Assembly (NCBI RefSeq): GCF_022012415.1
Contig: NZ_JAKLTR010000007.1
Span: 124,001 to 188,000, forward strand
DNA: 64,000 nucleotides
Direction: 5' to 3'
Origin: Terrimonas ginsenosidimutans
Lineage (GTDB): Bacteria; Bacteroidota; Bacteroidia; Chitinophagales; Chitinophagaceae
Shown: one piece after another, positions 36,152 through 45,100 of the stretch
Position numbering within the stretch: position 1 is the stretch's first letter
Layout: each line of letters starts with the position of its first letter
Made by a program: the position numbers and the translations under genes
Notes under the pieces: generated by a model
Told to the model about the DNA's origin: nothing
Seen by the model: the letters and a program-made list of their open reading frames with translations, nothing else
Databases searched by the model: none

Positions 36152-36739
36152 CTAATTGATATCTTTTCTCATTGCTCTTAGTTTGGATTTTGGCAAATGG
36201 ATCTGAAAGCCAATGCCGATGTTAAGTGAATTGTTGGTGGTCGCGTTACCGAATCCCACCGTAAGGTTATATTTAGCGAGCGCTTCCAGGGCAATATTTT
36301 CATTCAGGAAATACGCAATCCCGGGTCCCAATCCGATTCCGAGTCCATTTGTATTCGTGCTGCCGGAGCCGGATACTTTTTTGTTGGAGCCATAAATGCC
36401 AACATTGCCATCGACAAACCAGCGCGTTTTTTTTACATCGGTCAGGGCTCTTTTTTTAAGGTAATACCTGGCTACAGGTCCTACGCCGTAATTGATCGTA
36501 GTAAAGCCATCACCCGTCTGCAATCCAAAAAGCACTTCGGCTCCCAGGGCGAAATCGTCTGCGATGAACCAGGCTACTCTTGGCGTGAGGTCGAAGCTGA
36601 AAGAAGTGTTGCCTTTTTGAAAATTGAGGTCGATGTTTGAGATCTGGCCACCGATGATGTACCAGTCTTTTTTAGTTTGTGTATAAGCAGCTGTGCTGAA
36701 CAGCGTTACTATCAGGGTAAGTGTAAAGATCCTTTTCAT
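36152..36739 (-). CDS. Outer membrane beta-barrel protein
   Basis: The 195-residue protein begins with a signal peptide (MKRIFTLTLIVTLFSTAAYT) and continues with alternating beta strands typical of the OMP_b-brl family, ending in IGFQIHLPKSKLRAMRKDIN. Gly-rich turns (GSTNTNGLGIGLGPG) fit barrel loops. It is probably a small outer membrane protein of unknown ligand. It has its own terminator. Confidence 0.8.
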   Translation of the reverse strand: MKRIFTLTLIVTLFSTAAYTQTKKDWYIIGGQISNIDLNFQKGNTSFSFDLTPRVAWFIADDFALGAEVLFGLQTGDGFTTINYGVGPVARYYLKKRALTDVKKTRWFVDGNVGIYGSNKKVSGSGSTNTNGLGIGLGPGIAYFLNENIALEALAKYNLTVGFGNATTNNSLNIGIGFQIHLPKSKLRAMRKDIN

Positions 36740-36772
36740 GTTTTTTGAGTTGATTAAACAATAGATGTCATA

Positions 36773-37219
36773 TTATGCTGAGGGGTTAGCGATCTCGCGG
36801 CTCTGTTGCCGGATCATTTGAAGCAATGATCGGGGCAAAGACTCCTCTTTTAACAGCAGGTGTTGATAATGCTCTGTCAGTATTGCTTCCATCTTCATCC
36901 AGGTACTTTTGCACTCGCTTGCCGATAACCCGTCCAAAATATTTAATGCATTTTTCCATGCCTGCTGGTATTGATTTTCCCTGTTGGCAATGGATTGTAC
37001 TGCATCACCGAAATCCGAAAGCTCATCGGTGAGCTGAGTGATCCATCCCGTACTTTGAAGGACTACCGGAGTATCGGCGGCATCTTCAAGTGTCGGATTT
37101 AACCTCCTGGCAGCGTCTATGCGTGTGGTATGAATGGCTATGAGTTCCTGCACGATATCTACAGGTTTATCGGTTTCACTTGTTGCCGGAGTGCTTTGCT
37201 GATCAATGTCTTCATGCAT
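36773..37219 (-). CDS. Uncharacterised helical protein
   Basis: The 148-residue product (ATG 37219) is helical throughout after an acidic, Thr/Ser-rich N-terminus. Helices such as TTRIDAARRLNPTLED, QYQQAWKNALNILDGL and MKMEAILTEHYQHLLLKEES suggest a ferritin-like or PA2169-like bundle, but I cannot assign a family. It lies upstream of the beta-barrel gene on the same strand (33 bases) and divergent from the second DUF892 gene, so a stress role is possible. Confidence 0.6.
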   Translation of the reverse strand: MHEDIDQQSTPATSETDKPVDIVQELIAIHTTRIDAARRLNPTLEDAADTPVVLQSTGWITQLTDELSDFGDAVQSIANRENQYQQAWKNALNILDGLSASECKSTWMKMEAILTEHYQHLLLKEESLPRSLLQMIRQQSREIANPSA

Positions 37220-37454
37220 ATACAAAGGTTGGGTATATCCTCCGGCGGTCTCTTACACAATTTCTCCTAAGTGTTACAAGATGTGCCGGCAGGGCAAATT
37301 CCGTAAAAAATCATGTAAGTTTTTTGAATGCCGGTATAACAATTACCGTTTGGCTACTCCGCAACTTTGCAGGATCATTGATTGGTTGATCCTTCACGCA
37401 TAATTTTATCGGAAGCTGCCTTTAATGAGAGTTTGACAGTAAAAAACAGTTTAC

Positions 37455-37964
37455 ATGAAAAAAGAAATCCGGAAATCTTTGTCGCGGTTATTAACCTCAG
37501 GTATCCGCGATCTCTATTGTGCGGAAAAGGAGATTGCCCGAGTGCTGCCTAAAATGATCAGGGCTGCCACATCGCCCATCCTCAAACGGGCATTTCAGGA
37601 GCACCTGGATATTACCCACATACATGTGAACAGGTTACTCGAGGTATTCCGATGGATCGGCCATAAGCCTAAAGGAAAGAAATGTGTGCCGATACGGAAT
37701 ATCATCAGGGAAGGAAAGTATGCGCGTGAACTTGCTGTCAATGGGTCCGCATCAAGAGATCTTGGCCTCATCTTTACGGCTCAGAAGATGGAATGCTATG
37801 AAATTGCCGGATATGCGATACTGGCCAATGTTGCCACCGAGTTACTGCTCGATAATGTCGCAGATACCCTTTTTCGAACACATGAAGAAGAGGTTGAAGC
37901 CGGCACTATGTATGCTGATATTGCATCAAATGATATCATCCACCCGGCATTTCACCTCAACTGA
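37455..37964 (+). CDS. Second DUF892 (YciE/YciF-type) ferritin-like protein
   Basis: The 169-residue protein is a DUF892 bundle without the long basic tail of its paralogue: SGIRDLYCAEKEIARVLPKM, EHLDITHIHVNRLLEVF, KKCVPIRNIIREG, AQKMECYEIAGYAIL and THEEEVEAGTMYADIA. The metal-binding Glu and His positions are kept. It is divergent from an uncharacterised helical protein gene. The family is linked to stress response; the biochemical role is unsettled. Confidence 0.88.
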   Translation: MKKEIRKSLSRLLTSGIRDLYCAEKEIARVLPKMIRAATSPILKRAFQEHLDITHIHVNRLLEVFRWIGHKPKGKKCVPIRNIIREGKYARELAVNGSASRDLGLIFTAQKMECYEIAGYAILANVATELLLDNVADTLFRTHEEEVEAGTMYADIASNDIIHPAFHLN

Positions 37965-38324
37965 AAGACGCTGCCGATGCTATGGCATTCAACACGCTGT
38001 TAGTGACCTGTGTACATATCTACCCCACGTGTTAAGATAGTTGCTGATGAAGCATTTTTTCATTTTGAATGCTGGGTATGTCCTGTTTATTCCTGTTTTA
38101 TTATTCAGACATAAGATAAAAACGATATCTCTCGCATCTTCTGATCAATCTCTTACCTGACAGGGAGTTAGTGGTATTTCGTTCAGTTGGATAAACACGG
38201 GGGAATCTCTTCCGTGAACTTTTGCCTTAGATCATCGTTCCATACCGATAAATGTTGACGATAGGGCAGAAGGAAAATGTATCTGGAACAGATATTGGAT
38301 ATTTACTGGTAAGAAAACTTATCA
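37965..38324. other. Intergenic region
   Basis: About 360 bases between the DUF892 gene and the AraC-like regulator. It contains no supported gene and no clear hairpin with a T tract. Confidence 0.45.
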
Positions 38325-38918
38325 ATGAACTTTTATGTAAAATATGATCTCCAGGTTATTTGCCGGAACCTGTTGTTAGAAAAGATCGGGATGATCGGAT
38401 TGGATTGCCAGCTGAACAATACCAATGAACTGAGCTTCCGGGAAGAAGTTTCCCCGGATTTCCTCGCAACGATCAATGAGGGCTTTCGGAATGCAGGCAT
38501 AGAAATAGTTGCTTCCCCCGAAAGCATCATTGTAGAAAAGACGAAAGAAGCGATACTTGAACTGATTTCGGAAGAAGATAATCTGGTACTTTCCAAAACC
38601 TCCCATCACCTTGCCAGAACGCTCAACGTCAGTTACCGATATCTTGCTGCCGTTTTTTCCGAAGTGACCTACTCCACAATAGAAAACTATATTATCCTGC
38701 AAAAGGTGGAACGCGCCAAAGGAATGATCGCTGCGGGGATACTAACCTTCACCGAAGTGGCCTGGAAACTGAACTACAGCAGTGTGGGGCATTTCAGTAT
38801 GCAGTTTAAAAATACGACCGGACTTACTCCTACATTATTTAAAAAGATCATAACCCAAAGGCGCAATAATCAGCAAGCAGCATTTTCGATGAACGAAAGT
38901 CCTGGTCTGAACATTTAG
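38325..38918 (+). CDS. AraC-family regulator with degenerate HMA-like N-terminal domain
   Basis: The 197-residue protein has a small N-terminal alpha/beta domain (about 1-70) that resembles the ferredoxin-like fold of heavy-metal-associated domains but lacks a CxxC pair (its first Cys is followed by RN). The C-terminal AraC HTH runs from about 80: YRYLAAVFSEVTYSTIENYI, then TEVAWKLNYSSVGHFSMQFK and TGLTPTLFKK. It is a transcriptional regulator. A response-regulator gene follows after 8 bases. The pair is repeated at 41.1-42.1 kb. Confidence 0.85.
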   Translation: MNFYVKYDLQVICRNLLLEKIGMIGLDCQLNNTNELSFREEVSPDFLATINEGFRNAGIEIVASPESIIVEKTKEAILELISEEDNLVLSKTSHHLARTLNVSYRYLAAVFSEVTYSTIENYIILQKVERAKGMIAAGILTFTEVAWKLNYSSVGHFSMQFKNTTGLTPTLFKKIITQRRNNQQAAFSMNESPGLNI

Positions 38919-38926
38919 CAAGAGTC

Positions 38927-39376
38927 ATGAATAACAATGAAACAATAAGAATATTGCTGGTGGATGATGATGAGGATGATCGTGCAGATTTTATTGCTGT
39001 ATTTGCAGGTCTGAGAATGAATACTTTCGTAGAGACTTTGAAGGATGGTGTGGCATTGATGAACTATCTTATGAATGATGCGGCAAAACTACCTCATATA
39101 CTTTTCCTGGACCTGAACATGCCCAAAAAATCAGGACTGGAGTGCCTGATAGCTATTAAGAAGATCGATCGGCTGAAAGATCTCACGATCGCAATCTATT
39201 CGACCTCTTCGTCGCAAAAGGATATTGAAGATACGTTTGTGAACGGCGCTAATATCTATATAAGAAAACCGACACATCCTACCATGCTGAAGAAAATACT
39301 CATGCATGTGCTGGCAATCAACTGGCAGTACCATACATCTGGACTGAATAAGGATAATTTTTTATTGCAGTTGTGA
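38927..39376 (+). CDS. Single-domain response regulator (CheY/Rcp1-like)
   Basis: The 149-residue protein is only a receiver domain: acidic pair in LVDDDEDDR, phospho-acceptor Asp in LFLDLNMPKKSG, Thr/Ser switch in IYSTSSS and Lys in YIRKPTHP. It has no output domain, so it signals by protein contact or acts as a phosphate shuttle. It is cotranscribed with the AraC-like regulator (8-base gap) and convergent with the pseudo-kinase gene. Confidence 0.9.
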   Translation: MNNNETIRILLVDDDEDDRADFIAVFAGLRMNTFVETLKDGVALMNYLMNDAAKLPHILFLDLNMPKKSGLECLIAIKKIDRLKDLTIAIYSTSSSQKDIEDTFVNGANIYIRKPTHPTMLKKILMHVLAINWQYHTSGLNKDNFLLQL

Positions 39377-39399
39377 GGGCAGGACATCATGACCCTGGT

Positions 39400-40545
39400 T
39401 TAAGAAGCCGGCTTAAGTAACGCTGGCACCGGTTCTTTCTTGATCTTCCTGGTTCTGGCTGTCGTGTGCCTGACGCGTGTCAATGGAAAGTTAACGGTGA
39501 TCATATACTCTCCTTTGCGGTGTGATACGCTACTTACGCTTCCCTGCGCCAGCTCCGCCCTGCTTTTGATCGTTGTAAGTACAGCCTTCTTTTCACGGGA
39601 AGTATGTTTCTTGCGTCCGTCATCGGAGATGACCAAAATAAGATGTTTGTTCTTTTTGCCAATACTGATGGAGGCCCGGGTAGCAGAGCGATCGATCATA
39701 TTGATAAGCTGCTCCTGGATGATACGGTACAATGTTTCCTGCAACTGTTCATTCAACTCTTCTGGTAGAACTGAAAACACCGAAAAGCGGATGTGCATTT
39801 TTTGCGATAGCGAAACTTCCGCAATGAAACCTCGGAGTGTCTCGAATATGCCGACAGAACTAAAATGGGGCTTTAAAAGGCCATTGGCGAGCAGCCTGAT
39901 CTCCGTGATCACTTCCTTCACGTACTGCAGGGCTCTTGTGGCATTTTCGCGTCTTTGGGTTTTGGAAGTGACGGCCATATCCAGATGCATTCTCGAAGCG
40001 ATCAGTGCCTGGCCGATATTATCGAATAATTCGCGACCAATGCGTTCATTCTCGCCATCCCGGAATGCGAGGATCTCCTGCTCTGTTTTTCGTTGATTCA
40101 TCAGCAGCCAGTCGAGCCGCTGCTGATGTTTTAAAAGCCTGTTGGAGATATCCTGGGTGATCCCGATCAGTTTGACCGCCTTTTTTTCAGCGTTCCTGAT
40201 AATACAGGCGCGGTTATGTACGGGAATAAATACCCCGGCGGAGTTTCTGAACCGGTATTCCTGTTCCCACATGGTTGTATCGGGTTCTGAAATGGCAACA
40301 GACAATCGCGCCAGTACCAGGTTTCTTTCATCAGGATGTATCATGGCTTCCCACCAGTGCTCGCAAATCAGCTGGTTTTCTATTTGGTAACCAAATACGC
40401 GTTTGTGGCCTCCATCTATCCAGTTGATCTTATTACCGGAGAGGTCTTTTTCCCACAAACAGTCGCGGCTGAAATTCGCTAAAAGGGTATAATGTTCAAG
40501 ACTATTTCTGAAAAACTGGTATTGATCTGGATTTTCGAAGAACAT
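39400..40545 (-). CDS. PAS-domain histidine kinase homologue lacking the phospho-acceptor His (pseudo-kinase)
   Basis: From ATG 40545 the protein has 381 residues (a TTG at 40653 would give 417). A PAS/PAC domain spans about 20-130 (GYQIENQLICEHWWEAMIHP, IGITQDIS). The next part is a HisKA_3-like helix reading ERIGRELFDNIGQALIASR, where the family has RELHD: the phospho-acceptor His is Phe174. The ATPase part keeps an Asn-containing N-box (QEQLINMIDRS) and DDG, but the glycine-rich lid is lost (KKAVLTTIKSRAEL). It probably cannot phosphorylate itself. A role as a binding scaffold or regulator of the neighbouring response regulators is inferred. Confidence 0.83.
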   Translation of the reverse strand: MFFENPDQYQFFRNSLEHYTLLANFSRDCLWEKDLSGNKINWIDGGHKRVFGYQIENQLICEHWWEAMIHPDERNLVLARLSVAISEPDTTMWEQEYRFRNSAGVFIPVHNRACIIRNAEKKAVKLIGITQDISNRLLKHQQRLDWLLMNQRKTEQEILAFRDGENERIGRELFDNIGQALIASRMHLDMAVTSKTQRRENATRALQYVKEVITEIRLLANGLLKPHFSSVGIFETLRGFIAEVSLSQKMHIRFSVFSVLPEELNEQLQETLYRIIQEQLINMIDRSATRASISIGKKNKHLILVISDDGRKKHTSREKKAVLTTIKSRAELAQGSVSSVSHRKGEYMITVNFPLTRVRHTTARTRKIKKEPVPALLKPAS

Positions 40546-41072
40546 GTTCGTACTGTTTTCTTTATCTATTCCATGCCCGTCAGTGCAGGCACGGTATAGC
40601 TGATTTAGTTGGTTATTGCCGGTGATGTCATTATCCTTACATCCTTTCCTCAAATGTTTTCAGGCCCCTTGATTCAGTCCATACCTGATGGTCGAGACTG
40701 TCTCGCTAATACCTGTTGGTGATGAATGATGGCATCGCAAGTGTTGCAACGATAAGCGGAGGAAAGGGCAGGAGAAATGGTCATTTCGGCTCGGTATTTA
40801 AAACTATGAAATGCAGTGGAGACGGTTATTATATCGAAAAAGAGAAATCAGGTCAAATTCACAGATGGTAGCATGACTCTTGCCTGATTAAAGATGTGAA
40901 GTTGTCCGAGGGTATGATAAGCGGTCGTATTGGAATACTAATAATCCGCCAAACGCTATTATTAGCATGAGCTGTATTGTATAATTAATCTAAATTGGTG
41001 TATCGCGCCACCCGCCGGGGAAATAAGGTTTGTTTCCTGCATATCACTCTTTAACCGACTTAGCCACCTCTA
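40546..41072. other. Divergent intergenic region with an inverted repeat
   Basis: About 530 bases between the pseudo-kinase and second AraC-like genes. It must contain both promoters. A perfect 8-base inverted repeat (ctaataat / attattag, 12-base spacer) lies at 40938-40965, a possible operator. I found no RNA gene. Confidence 0.45.
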
Positions 41073-41648
41073 ATGTATCTATTTATAAAAAATATGGTAT
41101 GCGTACGGTGCAGGATCATTGTGGAGGAGATCCTGACCAGGTTGAATGTTCCTTTCGAAAAAGTGGAACTCGGAAAAGTGACGATGAGTTCAGGGTTAAC
41201 GCCCGATCAGCGGCACCTGCTGGATGTATGGTTAGCGCATTATGAACTTGAAGTGATGGATAATGCAAAGCAGATCCTCGTAGAGCGTATCAAGATCTCC
41301 ATCATCGAAGTGTTTCATTCTAAAAATGATGATCTGCTTCTTAAGTTTTCCGAGCATCTCAGTAAGGACTTAAGCTATGATTATACTTACCTGGCCAATG
41401 TTTTTTCTGAAGTCGAAGGAAGCACAATAGAAAAATTTTACATTCAACAGAAGATACAGCGGGTAAAAGAACTGATCATGTATGAAGGAATGGGACTGAA
41501 AGAAATAGCATATTCGCTTAACTACAGCAGCGTCTCACATCTTTGCAAACAGTTTAAAAAGGTGACGGGAAAAACCCCGGCCGGTTTCCGGAAAGACTGG
41601 CAAGCTCCCATGAAGGAAAAGACGGAGAATGAGATATACATTCGGTAA
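41073..41648 (+). CDS. AraC-family regulator with HMA-like N-terminal domain (CxxC)
   Basis: The 191-residue protein has a ferredoxin-like N-terminal domain (MYLFIKNMVCVRCRIIVEEI) with a Cys-x2-Cys pair at residues 10 and 13, as in heavy-metal-associated domains. A C-terminal AraC HTH follows (TYLANVFSEVEGSTIEKFYI, KEIAYSLNYSSVSHLCKQFK). The CxxC could bind metal or respond to redox. It is the paralogue of the regulator at 38.3 kb, which lost the pair. A single-domain response regulator follows after 27 bases. Confidence 0.87.
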   Translation: MYLFIKNMVCVRCRIIVEEILTRLNVPFEKVELGKVTMSSGLTPDQRHLLDVWLAHYELEVMDNAKQILVERIKISIIEVFHSKNDDLLLKFSEHLSKDLSYDYTYLANVFSEVEGSTIEKFYIQQKIQRVKELIMYEGMGLKEIAYSLNYSSVSHLCKQFKKVTGKTPAGFRKDWQAPMKEKTENEIYIR

Positions 41649-41675
41649 TGATGATCCCCCAATAAATTTTTAACC

Positions 41676-42113
41676 ATGTCAGCTAACAGATATTTGCTCA
41701 TTATCGACGATGACTCCGATGACAGGGCTCTTTTTATCGAAGCAGTGAAGGAGATTGATGCCACTATCCGGTGTGTATCCGCAGACAACGGGCAGCATGC
41801 GCTTGAACTTTTGCATACTTCTCCAGACAGGTTGCCTGACTTTATCGTGCTTGATCTTCGCATGCCCAGGTATAGCGGCAAGCGTTTTCTCTTTGAAATA
41901 AAGAATGACCAACGCTTGAAAAATATTCCCGTGATCATCTATACCACTTCGAAAAGTGTTGAAGAATCAAATGAGCTGGCAAGACTGGGAGCGTGCCATT
42001 TCATGACCAAACCCCGGAATTCCGGGGAGATTTATTATCTTGCCTCATTCATTCTGGGAGAAAAATGGGTTTTACCGGAAAGTCATATGCGCCCGCCGGA
42101 CATAAGCAACTAG
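41676..42113 (+). CDS. Single-domain response regulator (CheY/Rcp1-like)
   Basis: The 145-residue receiver domain has LIIDDDSDDRALF, the phospho-acceptor Asp in IVLDLRMPRYSG, Thr in IYTTSKSV and Lys in MTKPRN. It has no output domain. It follows the AraC-like regulator and precedes the giant CheB-CheR kinase gene by 57 bases; all three point the same way, so a functional phosphorelay is likely. It is the second such module in the block. Confidence 0.9.
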   Translation: MSANRYLLIIDDDSDDRALFIEAVKEIDATIRCVSADNGQHALELLHTSPDRLPDFIVLDLRMPRYSGKRFLFEIKNDQRLKNIPVIIYTTSKSVEESNELARLGACHFMTKPRNSGEIYYLASFILGEKWVLPESHMRPPDISN

Positions 42114-42170
42114 CTGTACTTCCCCTTGGTTTCCTTCTTAATACACAGAATTCCGCCAAACAATTATTGG

Positions 42171-45100
42171 ATGAAGAGAAACTCTCCTGCAAAAAAAGCA
42201 ATTAAGAAATCAACCGGTAAAGTTCGGGCCAAGGAAAAGAAATATCCGATAACGTCAACGGATCCTGTCAGCAAAAGGGCGCTGTTCCCGGTTGTGGGAA
42301 TAGGTGCATCAGCCGGGGGTCTTGAATCTGTTACGGAGCTTTTGAAAAGCCTTCCGTCATCAACCGGGATGGCCTTTCTTTATGTGCAACACCTGAGCCC
42401 GGAACATGAAAGCCTTCTGTCTTCAATATTGCCGAAGGTTAGTAAGATCCCGGTGCAGGAAGCAGTGAATGGCATGGTCATCCGTCCCGATACGCTGATC
42501 GTGATCCCTGCCAAAAAAGAAATGACGATCAGAGGAGGGAAGATCCTTTTATCCCCGCGTTTGTCAAAGAACAAGGTCAATGTCTTGATAGATGTTTTCT
42601 TTACTTCACTGGCCGAAGAATTTCAGGAAAAAGCATTCGGCGTTATCCTGTCTGGAAATGCTACCGATGGTACACATGGACTGGAAGTGATCAAAAGCTC
42701 GGGTGGTATCACCTTTGCCCAGGATGATACGGCGAAATTTACCGGTATGCCGCATTCCGCGATCGCTGCCGGAGTGGTGGATTTTATTCTGAGCCCTTCT
42801 GAGATCGCCCGCGAACTCGTCTCCTTCAGCCGTCATCCGTTTGTTAAGGGAAAGGCTTTTGCAAAAGATCCTGCCAGTGAGGAGGATGAAAGCAATAGTC
42901 CTCATCTCAAATCCATCCTTCACCTTTTGCAACAGACATATGGCGTAAATTTCTCTCTTTATAAACTCAATACCATTAAAAGGCGGATCATTCGGCGTAT
43001 GCTGCTGTCCCGCATCAGGTCGTTAAAGGCCTATGAGTTGTGGCTGAAAGATAAACCTGAGGAACAGGATATCTTGTTCAACGATCTCCTGATAAATGTG
43101 ACCAATTTTTTCCGTGATGGGGACGCCTGCAGATATCTCAAATCAACATTACTACCAAAATTGCTAAAGACCAGGAAAACTGGTGAGCCACTAAGGATCT
43201 GGGTGACCGCATGTTCTTCCGGAGAAGAGGCTTATTCAATAGCAATGATGTTTCTGGAGATCAGGGACGGAACGCGGTTTAAAAACAGCAACATACAAAT
43301 ATTCGCGACGGACCTTAGTCGCCAGGCGATCAGCAAGGCCCGTGTAGGTGTTTATACAAAGCAGCAGGTAGAATATGTTTCCCCCGCCCGTTTGCAGCGT
43401 TTTTTTACAAAATATGACGGAGGATACCGGATCGCACAAAAGGTGCGCGACCTGTGCGTGTTTGCACCGCATAACATACTTAGTGATCCGCCATTCTCCC
43501 GGATAGACTTTATCAGCTGCTGTAATTTGCTGATCTATTTTGATGCAGCAGCACAAAGAAAAGTGTTGTCTACCTTTCACTATTCGCTCAACCCGGAAGG
43601 ATATCTTCTTTTAGGCAGATCCGAAACAACTGCTTCCGCTCCGCAGTTGTTCACATCTTTGGGAACGAAAGTGAAATTATATACGCGTAAAAAGAACTCA
43701 GGTCCGGGATTACTTCCTGCTCCCGATTACCGTTACCGCAACCCGCGCCAGCACGTCGAAGATCCGGCAAACGGTAAAAAGAAACTAATAACTCCCTTAG
43801 CCAATACGAGCACACTGGATGCAGCAGTTAATTCCGTGCTGCTAAGCAAATACGTTCCACCCGGCGTGGTGATCAACCAACAGATGGATATATTACAATT
43901 CAGGGGTAATACATCGCAATACCTGCATCATCTCGAAGGGAAGGCCACGTTAAATATCCTGAAGATGTCGCGCCCTGAAATAGCATTTGAGCTTCGTAAT
44001 GCGATTGGAAAAGCTTTCAAATCAGGAAAAGCTGTTGCGAAAAAGAATATCGTGTTAAATAGCGGAAGCATGTTGTCTTTGGAAGCGGTGCCGGTTGTAA
44101 CGGATGCGGAAGAACCTGCCATGCTGATACTATTTACGAAGACCGAAGCTGCGGAAACTCGTTCCGGAAAGGGTAGCACTAAAAAGCTTACGGGCGAAAA
44201 TGAAAAAAGAGTTGCCCGGCTTGAAGAAGAAATTGCAGCTTACCGGGAAGATCTTCTTTCTATGGGACATAACCATGAGGCTGCGGTGGAAGAATTGCAG
44301 AGTGCGAATGAGGAGGTGTTAAGCAGCAATGAAGAATTGCGAAGCATCAATGAAGAGCTGGAGACTTCGAAAGAGGAGATCCAGTCAGCAAACGAGGAAC
44401 TCGCGACCTCTAATCAGGAGCTGCAAACACGAAATGAACTATTGGACGAGTCATACCGGTATTCCGAAGCCATCATTGCCACTATACACGATCCGATGGT
44501 AGTACTGGATAACGCAATGCGCGTCAAAACAGCTAACCGGTCTTTTTATCAACGGTTCTACCTGACAGAAAAAGAAACAGAAGGAAGTTCTTTCTTTGAT
44601 ATTGGAGCAGGAACCTGGAATATTACAAAGCTGAAGAAATACCTGAAAGGAATAGATCAGAAAAATACCGGGTTCAAAGATCTGGAAATAGAGCAAACGT
44701 TTCCCAGGATCGGAAAGGTGATCATGCGGGTAAATGCAAAAAGGATCATTCAACCTGCCCATCGTGAACAATTATTACTTCTGGCCATTGCCGACGTTAC
44801 CGAGCTCGTGGCGAAGCAACGTGCAGAAAAATTTGAACTGCAACAAAGAATTACGATACAGGAAGAACTGGCGAACGCGAGTAAACAGGCTGATGAATAC
44901 ATTCGAAGTATATTTTCACAGGCTCCGGTACCGGTGATTGTCTTAAAAGGCAAAACATTTGTTATGGACCTGGTGAACGACAAAGCCCTCGAAACATTCC
45001 AGTTGCGAAGGGAAGACCTTTCTGGCAAACCATTTTTCAGGAAATTTCCTGAATTCCATGAAGCGCGTATCGGGTCTATTCTTACCAGAGTTTACCAAAC

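Noticed and set aside
39400-40653. Longer start (TTG 40653) for the pseudo-kinase
   Set aside because: It adds 36 residues with no domain content; ATG 40545 fits the PAS start better, although TTG use cannot be excluded.
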